Shown one piece after another: positions 1 through 12,363 of a stretch of 64,000 nucleotides of DNA. Origin of the DNA: Tubulanus polymorphus (Eukaryota > Nemertea > Palaeonemertea > Tubulaniformes > Tubulanidae); contig NC_134025.1 in NCBI RefSeq assembly GCF_964204645.1, positions 25,140,001-25,204,000 of the forward strand, in the 5' to 3' direction. Numbering within the stretch: the stretch's first letter is position 1; every line of letters begins with the position of its first letter. The translations under genes and the position numbers were made by a program. The notes beneath the pieces were generated by a model. That model worked only from the letters and a program-made list of their open reading frames with translations, was not told the origin of the DNA and did no database searches.

Positions 1-773
1 TAAACAGCAAGCTGTACACCGACGCTTCTTCGCAAAGTTTGGGCGCTTTGAATCGTATTAACTTCAACTTTCGGTTCATCTTCAAATCTCTGATGACTCT
101 ATACCCAGAATACGTACTCACTATTATCATTGTTGTTCTCTTCCTGTTGGCTAGTTGGGCTCTGCGCGTCTGCGAAATGCCAGATCCACTGCATACAAAC
201 TTTCTAAACGCTATGTGGATAATCGCGATCACCTTCCTATCGGTCGGGTACGGTGACATCGTACCGAATTCAAACTGCGGCCGAGGTATTGCGGTACTCA
301 CCGGAATCTTCGGCGCCGGTTGCACGGCACTGGTGGTGGCCGTCTTGACTCGCAAACTTGAACTCTCCCGTGCCGAGAAATACGTCCATAATTTTGTCAT
401 CGATGTCGAATTAGACAAGAAGCAGAAACACGCCGCGGCAAATATCGTCAAACAAGGATGGCTGATTTACAAACACAAGAAATACGGCACCGCCGACGAA
501 AAAAGAATTCGCTATCATCAACGAAAATTGATCAAATCTATCCACGTTATTAGGGAGGTAAAAACTCAACAACGTCGCCTCATGGACAGTGCTGTAACCA
601 TGGTCGAAATGGCACGCAGCCAGCATAGTACGCATCAGATAATGGCGAACATGATGCAAAAAAATTCTGAAATGAACAATAGAGTCAATCAAATGGATCA
701 AAACATCAAACTCATTGACAGCAAGCTTAATGAACTCCATAGAATTATGACGGCTTCGCAACGAAAACCTTAA
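1..773 (+). CDS. SK-type calcium-activated potassium channel, last coding exon (5' partial)
   Basis: Member of the KCNN/SK family: voltage-independent plasma-membrane K+ channels opened by Ca2+ through bound calmodulin. The frame is open from base 3 with no start, so the exon enters from the left edge. It reads NSKLYTDASSQSLGALN and then the S5 helix, followed by the pore with the SVGYGD filter (GYG codons at 246-254), the S6 helix ending VVAVLTRKLEL, and the calmodulin-binding domain beginning AEKYVHNFVIDVEL and containing QGWLIYKHKK. A coiled-coil-like C-terminus rich in M, N and Q follows, with stop TAA at 771-773. Order and spacing match vertebrate KCNN channels, but the calmodulin-binding region is divergent. 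Everything from before S5 to the stop lies in one exon, whereas vertebrate KCNN genes split this part. KCNN identity is clear; the paralogue cannot be assigned. Confidence 0.93.
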   Translation, partial: NSKLYTDASSQSLGALNRINFNFRFIFKSLMTLYPEYVLTIIIVVLFLLASWALRVCEMPDPLHTNFLNAMWIIAITFLSVGYGDIVPNSNCGRGIAVLTGIFGAGCTALVVAVLTRKLELSRAEKYVHNFVIDVELDKKQKHAAANIVKQGWLIYKHKKYGTADEKRIRYHQRKLIKSIHVIREVKTQQRRLMDSAVTMVEMARSQHSTHQIMANMMQKNSEMNNRVNQMDQNIKLIDSKLNELHRIMTASQRKP

Positions 774-3269
774 TTAAAATCTTAAAGGGAATCACATAAA
801 ATACTATCTCACGCAGGATACCAGTGAACTTCGTCTCATTAGTTTATCAACCGTGTAAAGTTCAAAAGCTGTTTCATGGCATTCGCATTAGATTATAGCT
901 CTGGGAAACCTTATATTGGTTTTTAGCAGTATTAGTGTAGATAATTTAGATTAAATGATAGTGGACGATGAATGCGGATCTCATCATGTTTCTGCGTGCG
1001 AAAAGTGACAGCTCGGTTTTCGAGAAGTTCACTCTCTTCGTCTGTATAGTGTCTGAATCTGACCGCTCCACTGTTCAGGTGGATAAGAATATACCAAACT
1101 AAATCCTTAGGAATCTGTACGGGGCAGTATTCGCTATAGTGCGTGCGCGCTTTAATATATGAAATATATAGATACATTTAGATCCGTTTGACATATTACA
1201 GTCGTCGCATACTTTATCTTACCATGATTTCATTTCCAGGAAAAGCATTATTTTTGATATATTAACGAAACCAGTCGTCAGAGGCAAAATATACTAGACG
1301 ATAAGTTATAATTGCGTTTATCCGAAAGATTGTTGAATTTTTAATTTCACACTTCCTATTTACATCCACATTCAAATATATATATACTATTGTCAGTACA
1401 ATGCGATACACGTTGAACAAGAATAACCCAATCGAAGTGACAACAAAATGGAACATGTTCGTTCCTGTCACCATGGCAACTGGGTCTCTTCCGCAACAAC
1501 TGCATCATTTCGCACGGAAGTTTCACTCACTAAAACGGGAGCTGAACTATTGGCTGGCAAATTGTCGCTGTTAGACAAAAACAACCCAGCGTAACTTCCC
1601 CGGTGCCCGCCCGGGGCCCATCGTTCAAATATTCTGTCACTGAATGCCGCGATAGCGGATAAGCTGGATTCATTATTTGGTATCGTTTGTAACCAATTGG
1701 AATTAAATTCGCATTCCGGCCGTTACAAAAACTAGTTGATCTCTAATATTTCCTTGGCTGTCAAATGATGTAATATTTCATAATAAACATCAATAAATTC
1801 AGAAGGTTTAGAAATGCAGAATTACTTCGAATGAAACGAACCCATATTTCATAGACAACTCTAAAACCTCCGGGGAGGGTTTTATGTCGGTTTGTGGGCT
1901 TATTTACGAACGCGGTTTATGAATAGAAAATTGAATATGATGCGTTCGCTTGCTCGTCGCAAGAAGAATCATAATTTTTCTGCGCGGCCGACGTTGCCAA
2001 GATACACATTTCCTAATTAAGGAAATCAAATTATGGCGAACGAACGTACGGGAAGGGAAAGCGGTGATCCGGGATAGGAAATAAAATTGTTTTTACATAT
2101 CATGCTGAACTCTAATAATCACATATAGGCAACTCATTAATGATGGTACAATGTTATATTGACCGCTGGTCAATACATTCGATTCATTTTCTTCTGGTTG
2201 CTCATTACTTCGAAAAGTCAGCTATGATTATCAAAGCATTGTTAATACGCTCGAATATAGATTATAGTCTTCTATAACTAAATGCATAGTATCTATACTT
2301 CCGGGGCCGCGGTTTCGCGAAAAAGTTTAACTTCACTATAATTCAGTTTATGACCGTTTAATTTCTTTGCGAAACTAGGCCTTCACCGAAATACATGTAC
2401 AATCAAGAGTTTAAATCAGAAAATTCTATCGCAGTATCATATTTTCTTCTCTTCCGAAAATACCTCATTTCTGATCAGAGTACCGGTAAGAAATTCCAAA
2501 ATGTAATACCAAACTCGCTGTAAAATGCTCAATTTAACGATTTTTCTCAGGTTGATTTCTATTTGTTTCCCTTGCACGTTGCCAACAATTTTCGATTGAT
2601 AATTCACGCTGTTCATGGATCGGATAATTGATTGATAATTGATTTAAGTGATGTGACGATCCAGTGAAAAAAGTTGATATCGACGCGTGCTTTAGGGTCT
2701 TAATATGGTAGTATTCGAATGAATCAATAAAGTAACAGTGAATAACTACATACTAATATACAACACTCATACAAAATCGACGTGTGCCCAGAAATCTTAC
2801 AAAACCAGATCAAAAGTTGAGACTTGATAACACCAACCGTGGATAAGTTGTGTCCAAAATCTGAGTTTTGACCATAATAAGATTTTAGACTCTTGAACCA
2901 GACCCCAAGTTGTGTTCATCGTTGTGTTTGGTTGACCATTTAGTCGCATCATCGAAATATCGTAACGTCACGAAACAAATGTTGTTAATGTATAATATAT
3001 ATATTGTTGGTATCATAACGCATGCGAAGTCCACCGTCATGCTATAAGATTCCATCGTCATCACAAAACCTATTCCATCCTAACTAATTATGATAAAGAG
3101 AGTAAAATATAATCAGTGTTGATTCGTGTTTTGGGTGTTACAGGTAATTATTGTGTTATACGCAAATATTCATAAATATTGAGAGATTATTAACAATTAT
3201 CTTCGCAAAAAAAGATCAGATGCGTTATTAGAAAAGAACGTTTTGTCGATAATATTCGCATATATCGTT
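774..3269. other. Non-coding, AT-rich 3' flank of the SK channel gene
   Basis: No open frame here has exon-like boundaries or a recognisable protein. The first few hundred bases are presumably the SK channel 3' UTR; an ATTAAA at about 950 is a possible poly(A) signal. A GC-rich patch around 1600-1625 contains a short CCCGG-type inverted repeat. I see no RNA gene or element with clear ends. Confidence 0.5.
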
Positions 3270-3586
3270 AAGCCTGTGACAGACGAAGGGATTTTACTCG
3301 GCGGATTGATTTTCGCCCAATTTTGCAACAAAGTGTGTCGAGGGACGCAAACTTTCTAGACGTGCTAGTAAGATCATCGCCGAAATTCAATCGTTGCCAA
3401 ATTCGCCCAGTGTGTCACCTCCACCGAATAAATCCGGCAAAAAATACGTACTGAATCATATTGGGATCATTTGAACGGCGAGTGCGACTTGGCACAGAAT
3501 TCGCCTAAATGCGTCAACCTTGGTCTGACGAATCAAATCGCAGGCGATTTATGCGGTGAATGATTCGCCTAGTCTGTCACAGGCTT
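3270..3586. mobile_element. MITE-like element with 15-bp terminal inverted repeats
   Basis: The left end AAGCCTGTGACAGAC (3270-3284) is the exact reverse complement of the right end (3572-3586), giving a unit of about 317 bp. The inside has several scattered half-sites such as TTCGCC and GGCGAA and no coding frame, as expected of a non-autonomous DNA transposon. No unambiguous target-site duplication is visible. Superfamily unknown. Confidence 0.6.
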
Positions 3587-6500
3587 GTAGTCATAAAATA
3601 TACACAAATTCGGGTTGTACATGGTTGGCATTACATTGTAGAGTGTTTTTGTGTATACCCAATATTAAGCTACATATATACATGTATAACATATTTGAGA
3701 AATAAAGGGTTGATGGAATTGTATATGGGATAAGCCTATTCCTATTGCGAGTGCATTTCCTCGAATGTCGAATAAGCTTATATAGATTATCATAGAAAGA
3801 TTTTAGCGATACTCTAAATGAAAAGAACAAACAAAACATGGTCAGGAAAAGGTTACAATGGTCTCTGGTGTAGAATACATACGTATTGAGATTTAGCTAT
3901 ATCATTTTAAATGGATGTTTAAAAGTCCAATTAAACGGAAGAAAAAACTATATAGCAGCGGTAAAATAGTGCAAGTTTAACCAACGCTTGTGATAATATT
4001 TGGTGAATTTAATTTTTGTTGTTAATTGCGTTTAGAATTAGATGGAAATATATTTAACAGTTTGTTGTGTATAATGTTTTTCGAGTTCATATATATAGTA
4101 TGAAATAATGCGATGGTGTTTGACAGTTTTATCAGAATCAGTCACATGAACGTACGTCTTTTCTTTGTTTCCGTATTGTAAATCAATGATGTCAGACATT
4201 TTCTTCGTTTTGTTTTTCTATTTAATCTATCAATTAATTTCGATTGAAAGCGAAAGCTAGACGATTAATGAGAAATACAGCGTGGTCGGTGAACTGTGAA
4301 TGACAGCTGCGGTATTTTTGTACGTCCGTTGTCTTTTCAACATCTGATTAACGATGTACTTAATCAGCTGTGAAATACTCAATGAAACTGTAAAATTATT
4401 TTGACTGAATGCTTACAGGACGATATCTCGATAATGTGTTGTTTACGTTCGCGTTAGTTTGAATGATTTCCGGCGTTTTCAAATGTTTCAAAGATGTCAT
4501 TATTTGCAATGCGTTTCCCCGATTAATCATATAATATCCATTCGATATGTTGTACGGTAAAACATTTGCCTTGGCAAATGTGCACCAGTGTGATAAACTG
4601 ATAGCAAGTATACCATAAAGTCTTGTGCGTCCTGGTACATATTTTGAAGACACTAATAAATAGTGTCTACCTTGTAAAATGATATCGTCCTGTGGGCTTT
4701 TTGCAACTATAAGTTCAAATTATGTAGACGCGTTTTTGCTTGTCCACCGTCAATGATGACAACCAATAATACTCTGTGAATACCATATGATATGTTTATT
4801 TTATTTCAACGAATAAAAGAATGGATATAGGGTTGAATATTGGTGACTAGTCATCTCACTTTTACATGGCGTTCGTATATATTGTATATAATTCCACGGT
4901 TTTGATTTTACACATTTTTTTAAAAAGAAATTGAATTTGACGGAACGGCTCAGCAAAATTAAGTTAGATTCGCCTGTTGTTGTGGTTCCTTGACTTGATC
5001 AGTAACGTTTGTCATCCGAGTCTAGTTAGATTCGATTGGATGCTTACATTAGTTCAATTAATGAAATGTACACACAAATCACGACAAGACACATTATTTC
5101 AAGTAGACGCATTCAGGCAAAATCAACATCTCTCAATTGAACATGGTCGCTGTATGTCTCACTATAAAGTGTATCGGTTAACTTAATTTCCACATACCAA
5201 TCTTCTAGAAGCCGCATAAAGAGTTTAAACAGCCTAAAATCAATTAACATTTGTCCAATGTCGATTCGGTTATGCCTTCTACTTAATTAAAGTAGCTATA
5301 TGACTAACTAGCGAAGTTCGATCGAGGATACGAAGCATCCAAAACTGCAATTTTGTACACATCCCTCTCTTTATCATTTCTGTTTGTTTTTCATTTTTCA
5401 CTCGTATCTGCCTCTCACTCGGCGAGAGCAATATCTTGGCTTTCACTGTATTATTAATTCTGGACGCGTGTATTCTCATAGCTCTATAATTCCACACGAA
5501 AGAAGTAGATACATATATAAGACATCTTTTGGTAGCGTAAAAATAATCTAATTACTATATAAGATATGAGAGAGAATATGAAAAACTTCCCGGCGATCGC
5601 ACTTGGGGATATGAACCAATATTTCTGTTCATAGCGCACGATGAATTGAGGACGAAGATGAAAATGCGATCACAAGCTAATAAGATATATATCTTATATT
5701 CTACTTCGCCGTTTCTGAAAGTTGGCGCGCTTTCATTAATTACTTTACACGGTAAGCTACATTATACGCGTTTAAGCCTAAATTACACGAGGCAAAAATT
5801 GCTAGTGTTCTATTATCATTGTGACTGACATTTTTGTCACGCACAACAGTGAAAATCTATTAGGTTTTTTATCGTCGATACCTGCAGACGAAGGTCGTCG
5901 ATCGGTCAACATCCTGACGGCAAACGCGGCGACGGGGTATCGGGGTAATACAGGCCTATACTGCTGTACATAAGCCGGAATGGTGACTCGACAGTTGACG
6001 ATATAGAATAGTAACATTCTATTTTGAATGTGAAAGATAATGATGATAGAAGATGAACAAAATTTCAAAACTTTTTCTTATTCTTATACGAAAATCGTTA
6101 TGATCAAACAAAAATGATGATATTTGTTCAGGGTATGGAAGGAGATTCAACGTGTTCTCGGGTCCGGTTGAGGTTTTGCCCGATTTAAAAAGAAACGACA
6201 TAGGCGTTTGTCATCTGGGCCCCGTTGCACAGCCATTGCTTAGATCTAAAAACAGAAGACCAACTGAGTTCTATAGTTAATCTATCTCGTCTTAAGATTT
6301 AAGACCATGAACTTAAGTCATAACTGTGCAACTGGGCTGGAGACTCTGTGATGAGACAACACTTGACGTCGTGGCGTCAGAATGATTACTCGTCGTTCTG
6401 TAGAAAAATCGATTGAGGCAGGCTACAGGAACAACCGTAATGATTTTCCCAAATGATAAGTCCCGTTGCGACGTTTTGTTAAATATCGCTTCATTTGCTT

Positions 6501-6878
6501 TAACACTTATATCGACATATCTGTCGAGTCCACGTACTGAGACTAAAAACAACGTCAGCGGAAATAATGTGTGACTAGGCAGAATAAAAGCAGCTTGAAC
6601 GCAGAAGTCACTCGTTGTTTAATGCGTTTCGTACGTTAAAGCGTGGGAGCTGGGGAGGCTGATAGAGACACTACAGTCGATAAATAAATGATATCCGGAT
6701 GAAAAATATCGAAGTGCTTGCCCTTTGGATAATCTGTTGTGCTGATGCGGTAAAATCATTGTTGAAGCCACTCCACTGAGTCAGCGTTATCAAATAGCCT
6801 ACTTTTCTAGCCAGTCCGAGACTATGGGAGATGAATATTTGAAAAAAAAACTAAAAGTTTGCACTAGGCCTCTTTGTA
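3587..6878. other. Non-coding intergenic region
   Basis: AT-rich sequence with only short chance frames. No splice-bounded exon, tRNA or transposon coding sequence is recognisable. Moderately GC-richer stretches near 5880-5960 and 6500-6560 gave nothing identifiable. Confidence 0.45.
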
Positions 6879-7193
6879 TGGTGGCTGATTCGGGTCATAC
6901 TAAAAAAATTTTCTGTACGGCTAAAGCAACGATAACAAATTTTTCACATTGGCCCATTTTTTGGTTTTCTCGCGCGAGAATTCAAAACATTTTGGTTTGA
7001 AAAATTTTTCTGACTGGCTAGATGCTGGATAAAAATTTTTTACAATGGCCCATTTTTTGTTTTCTCGCGCGAGAAAACCAAACTTTTTGAATTCTCGCGC
7101 GCGAAAACCAAAAAACCGGCCAATGTGGACATCTTTTTATCGTCGCTTTAGCCGTACAGAAAATTCTTTTAGTATGGCCCGAATCAGCCACCA
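6879..7193. mobile_element. Foldback/MITE-like element with long, imperfect inverted arms
   Basis: The left arm starts TGGTGGCTGATTCGGG at 6879. The right arm ends with its reverse complement at 7193. The arms stay similar inward for about 80-90 bp, including matched blocks for TTTTCTGTACGGCTAAAGC. The centre repeats a motif built around the palindrome CTCGCGCGAG next to stretches reading TTTTTGGTTTT. The apparent open frames here, with repeated FSRAR, are by-products of this palindrome. It lies about 360 bp upstream of the OSCP1 start codon. No clear target-site duplication was found. Confidence 0.65.
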
Positions 7194-7556
7194 AATATGT
7201 TTGAATCACGAACTAGGTATCATTACCGGTGTCCTCTTATTTCAGTTTTGATAGGGTCCGGGGCCAATCTACTAAAAAACCAAAACTGAAACATACATTT
7301 TAATGATCTTACTAAAGATTCCCAAAACATTTGTTTCGAGTGAAACCATCGTCGATTTCGTCCGCGAATCTTGCCGCGCCAAATGAAATCGTCGCGCCAC
7401 TATTTGGAATTTTCATTTTATGTTTCAATGCAGACTGCGTTACGGAGACTACGGCGGCTGTAGCTCCGTCATCTACAGAATTCGCCTCTTGTTACTACAA
7501 CCATCATTATTCATTTCCGGGTTCGAAAAATCTATTTCAAAACTCAAAAAGCAACC
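7194..7556. other. Upstream region of the OSCP1 homologue
   Basis: Short intergenic stretch between the foldback element and the OSCP1 start codon. It should hold the promoter and 5' UTR. I see no convincing TATA box. Open frames on the plus strand end without a family match. Confidence 0.4.
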
Positions 7557-10500
7557 ATGTCTTTGAAAACGCTTCCACTTCTTTTCATCAATCTCGGTGG
7601 TGAGATGATGTACATTTTGGATCAAAGGCTGCGAGCTCAAAATATTCCCGGTGAAAAGGCCACAAGAGGTGATCATTCGTATTTTTTAATGAAAATAGAT
7701 CTTTTTTGACAGGAGGCCTTGATGGAATGGAAGGAAGTTCCCTTTTGACTTGATTAGCTAAAAAAAAAGTTTAAAAACTTAAGTTGGTGGTTTTAGCTAT
7801 TAAATTCAATGAGAACCATGAAAAGGAATCACCCATTGACAATTACTAAATGCTGACATCAGATACTGCAATAATGTAAAATTACAGATAACAGGAATGA
7901 GAAATCTGAAAAGCTCAGCCTGATCTGACTTGGGAAGAAACAGGCATCTGAACTTCAATGTAAAATTTGTGGTTCTTTATACATGCCCTTTTATATTACC
8001 AATTTCAGTAATGCATGATATTGTTAGTACCATGTTCAGTAAGCGTTTTATGGAAGAACTATTTAAACCTCAAGAACTTTACTCGAAGAAGGCATTGAGA
8101 ACAGTATTTGACAGACTTGCTCATGCATCTATAATGCGTCTTAATTCTGCCAGTATGGACAAGGTCTGCATTTCAAAAACTCGCTAAACTTATATTCGCT
8201 TGAAAATTCCAGTTTAATCACTGAATTTCAATTTGCAGTTATATGACCTGATGACAATGGCTTTCAAATATCAAGTTTCGTTGTGTCTGCAACCGAAAGA
8301 GATTTTGCTCGTAACTTTGAACCACATGGATTCGATTCGTGCTTTTGTGAATGATTCGCACAACATTCGACAACAAGTTGAAAATGTGTACAGGCTTCTT
8401 ATTCAGGTAATAAACCGTCGAAATAGCTACCTGATATTAGAAAAATGCGTGCTAGGGTCTTCAAGGTGATCCATGAGATGTTCAAGATTGGATTTAATGA
8501 AATGTGTGACCATAAACAAAATTTCAAACCGTCCATGAATGAATTAGACCTATGTAAAGAACAAAAATAATCTTCGGTCACGTTTAGTCTTAACCCAAAA
8601 CCGAGTTTTATAAGGACCACCGGGTGCTTAGGTTAACCAGACCAGACTAATAGACGTTTTTGTTTTTTATAATAGAATTATGCTTCCCTCTCGTCCGGTG
8701 ATTTCCAGCTTATTCGACAGACTCTTCTTAGCTTCTTCCAAGATATGCATATTCGGGTAAGCAAGTTGAAAATAAAGCGGCAAGGCAATTCTGTGCATGA
8801 TCAATTCCATTGGAGACTTCATGTTACTAATTATCTTTTAGGTGTCTATTTTCTTAAAAGATAAAGTTCAAAATGCAAATGGACGTTTTGTTTTACCTAC
8901 TAGCGGTTTAGTGCCACCGGGCACAGAAATTCCTGGTACCATTAGGTATGCATAGCTGTTTATATCCTAAGGCTAAAAAATGATACCTGGTTTCTCCTAA
9001 TTGGCCAGATCATTTTATAAATCCCAATAAGAATTTGTAATCAGTTCATTTCTATAGCTGCCAGGTCTGTTATTGTTAGCTTGATCACAATTTTTAACAT
9101 CTGCAGAGTAGATAGGCCAGCCAGGTCAACTTTTAAGCTCAGCAGAAATGAGAAACAAGGTTTCACTTTTTAGCTTAAAGCTACATGTATCTATAGAGAA
9201 TCATAGAGCACATTTGTTTGTCTGTTGGAACCAGTTCCTCATACTTTCAGGAAAATGATTACAGTAACTTCTTATCGAATTAAGAAAAACCAAATAAATG
9301 AAGAAATGAAATTAACCTTGGAGTTTGATATTTTTGTGACACTGAGTTACATTTTTAAACTTGCGATTTTCAGATATTTTGTTTCTCTCTCCTAGGTTAT
9401 TCAATGATAATGGCGATGTCTGTACAGTGCCATTTTCATCTGGTGGAAACTATGTGAACTCATCGAGCGAAGGCTCGTATGACATCAGCGGAGATCGAGT
9501 CACAAAATTAGGAACAAACATGTATGAACTGAATACATAAGAGACGATTCATTTTGCATAATAAATTAATGGTCCCTAAATATATCAAATCAAATATGCT
9601 GAAACAGCAACATGAAATATTAATGGCGTTGGATACGCGATGTCAATGTCATTGAAGCTGTGTGAATATTTTATCCCCAAATGCCAAATTGCATTCATTA
9701 TGTAGTGAGAGCATATAACATATCAACTTATTGAATTCATGGCAGGAAGTATGTTTTCAGGTACAATGTTGTGAGACAAGTTGAAACGATGCTTTCTGGG
9801 CCTGCCAATACCAAAGTTGTGTCACAAATCTCGGATATGGTATGTTAGTTATTTTGTAGTAAAAGTTTAGCTAAAGAACACGATCATTTTGATCTGAGAT
9901 ACGAAGTGTATACTGATTAGATTCAAAATACATGTAGATGATAATTCTTGATCCCTTGATTTGATTTCTCAAATGATCGGAATTTCATGCGTTCACTCTA
10001 CTATATGTGTATTAACTCTTGAGGTGAAAATTTGATTTTCTATTCATAAAGGAAGCAAACACTCCAAATCCTCTTGCCAAGGCCCAGCTAGATCTATTGT
10101 CTCATTTAATCGGTGGTGGAGACAAACGTAGTAGTCGAACAGAATTCCGTCTGAATCTTTTTAGTACAGATGAAGAAGAAGAGTACGTGTAATGAATCAA
10201 TTTTAGATCAAATCATTGAAAATCATCATCGGGAATAAGTCCTACAAGTTAATAGTCAAAATGATGTAAATCTGAGTTCGTCTTCAAAACGATTATCTCA
10301 ATATTAACCTTTATTTCAGAAATGCAGTTTCATTCGCTGCGTCGGCGTCACCTACTGTAGAAGAAGCATCCGGAGTGATACGGATCAACGCTCAAATGGT
10401 CAGCAATTCTTTTAATTCAATAATGCACTTGATTGTTGTATCTGTAGTTATGTAGTTACACGGTATTGTATTGTAAAGCATGTTGCTGCCCTGAAGACAC

Positions 10501-10642
10501 TAATTCTCTGATTCCCATTTTGTCTTTACATTATCAGGTACAAAATCAAGAGTTGAACAGAATTATGGGTGAACTAGCCGTCGATGATGACAATAGCGAA
10601 CAAAAAGACGATGATCTGTTGGACTTGTTGGATAAAGCTTAA
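7557..10642 (+). CDS. OSCP1: OSCP1 homologue (organic solute carrier partner 1 / NOR1 family), complete
   Basis: Ten exons join in frame: 7557-7668, 8009-8163, 8239-8406, 8676-8756, 8842-8945, 9396-9521, 9761-9839, 10052-10182, 10320-10398 and 10538-10642. This gives 379 residues, close to the 389 of human OSCP1. All introns read GT-AG. Family blocks are in order: LFINLGGEMMYILDQRLRAQ at the N-terminus, FMEELFKPQELYSKKALRT, LYDLMTMAFKYQV, FQLIRQTLLSFFQD, FLKDKVQNANGRFVLP, KLGTNMY, FRLNLFSTDEEEE and a C-terminal DDDLLDLLDKA. OSCP1 is a conserved protein of ciliated organisms, reported to modulate organic solute uptake and linked to cilia; its biochemical role is unsettled. About ten residues expected between exons 1 and 2 are absent in this model, so a microexon in 7669-8008 may be missed. 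Confidence 0.93.
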
Positions 10643-12363
10643 AATTGCATCTAAATCTAAATGAAAATATGTGTGTTTCTCTGTTTTCTGCCCTCATGCC
10701 TGGATCTCGTTTTCTTATCTATGACAACGTAGTACATGATTATGTGAAATATCTTGTAAAACGATGTTAACTTTTTCATGTTACTGTATGCGGTGTATAA
10801 AATGTAGTACGACTGGATATTAGAAAATATAGAACAGGGTCTATTCCTACCCCCCTGGTCAACGATGATATTGCAAACAGGTGATCGCAAATGGCTCGGG
10901 TCATCGACAAGACCTCAGCTCCAGCGTTTCATCTTGCACTCGTCCTTCAATTTTAGAATTACATTTACATGTTCTACATATGTACGACTAATGCATAAGT
11001 CAAATTGTAAATGTAATAAACTATTATTTTCTAGAGTCCATTGTTTTGATAATAGGTTTACATAGATATTAGACGACATTTGAAAATGAATGTTTAAATT
11101 TGACCCTTGGATGTTAAAATGTTCTAGATTGCATATTTGGTGCTTAGAAGATGCCACCTTTTTCCACCGCTAATCTCCCGTCTAATGTGGTGTACTAACA
11201 ATTCTAACTGATTATGGTTCAATTTACGAAAAGGAACCTGCATTTATCTTATTTCGAATTGTATGTGTTTAGATACATGTTCATGCATCCCGGGCAGCGT
11301 CTGGTCAGCTGTAATTGGTTGATGCTTGATGTGGTGTAAAGTTTCAGTTTTCATTACTCGAACGCTTGAGATATTACATTCATAACAATCAAAAACTCCG
11401 TCCAAACCTTTCAATTTTGCTGGTTGATTCTTTGGGGAAACGAAGCGAGATTCTTTCCAATCGTCCAAACGGAATTTGCTAAAACATGACAATGGTTCGA
11501 CGATTCTGTCAACATCTTTATTGTGATCAGTTTATTATAGAATGTGTATGTGTAACTGTTGATTCTGTATGAACTTGCACCTTGAATTGTTTGTTATAAG
11601 TTACGAAGATTTTAGAACACGTATTTTGTTGTAAATACTAATATCAGTCTTCATTTTTGATCTTTTTTTCGCAAAATCGATTTTTGCATTGTAAAGAATT
11701 TCGGAGTTCAGCTCGTTGAATCTCTTCGAGGATTATTGAATGTTTGAAGGGGTCGGCTAACTGCAGGAAAATGAGAAGGGATACGCGACAGAGATAGAAT
11801 CCTATGGACCATACCATCTTCCATCAAGTTTAAATATGTATGAACATCTCTGGTTTACCTCGGCTATAGATATGATTTTCTATTATCGGTAATTTTTGAA
11901 GAAGTGCTCTACGTACCAGATATTTTAATTTCGGAGTAAAGACTAAATGTGTATAATACGGTATATATTTATTCAAAATAGGTTGACATCTGTGTCCCAA
12001 CTGTCGCATTCTATATATATGCTATTTTCGTAACCCGTATACATTATACAAGTACATGTACATTAACTGTACATGCAGCATTCTATGCCTTTAGTGTCCA
12101 ATATTATGCTAATGATTTCGACTTATTTTCTATCACCGACTCAATGAGTTTCTACACGTATATGATTATATTTTATTCTACATATTTCTAATAAAGCTTT
12201 CTATTAAATAACCAAAACTAAAATTCAAAACATATAGGCTACGTACTAGCTACAAATAAATAATGAAAACTATTTGAAATCAAACCACCGAAATGGAGGT
12301 TAAATGTCGTATAAAAACTGACCATTGAACCCTTTGATAGTAGTATAATATGATATAATTTGT
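10643..12363. other. Convergent 3' intergenic region between OSCP1 and the MurL-like array
   Basis: AT-rich sequence holding the 3' UTRs of two genes that face each other. A minus-strand AATAAA (TTTATT at 12172-12177) lies about 190 bases past the stop of MurL-like copy A and could be its poly(A) signal. No gene recognised. Confidence 0.45.
11015..11020 (+). terminator. Candidate poly(A) signal of the OSCP1 homologue
   Basis: AATAAA lies 373 bases after the OSCP1 stop, the first canonical hexamer on this strand. This is a plausible 3' UTR end; transcript data would be needed to confirm it. Confidence 0.4.

Noticed and set aside
6880..7251. Overlapping plus and minus frames with repeated FSRAR motifs
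   Set aside because: They come from the palindromic CTCGCGCGAG repeats of the foldback element and have no protein match.
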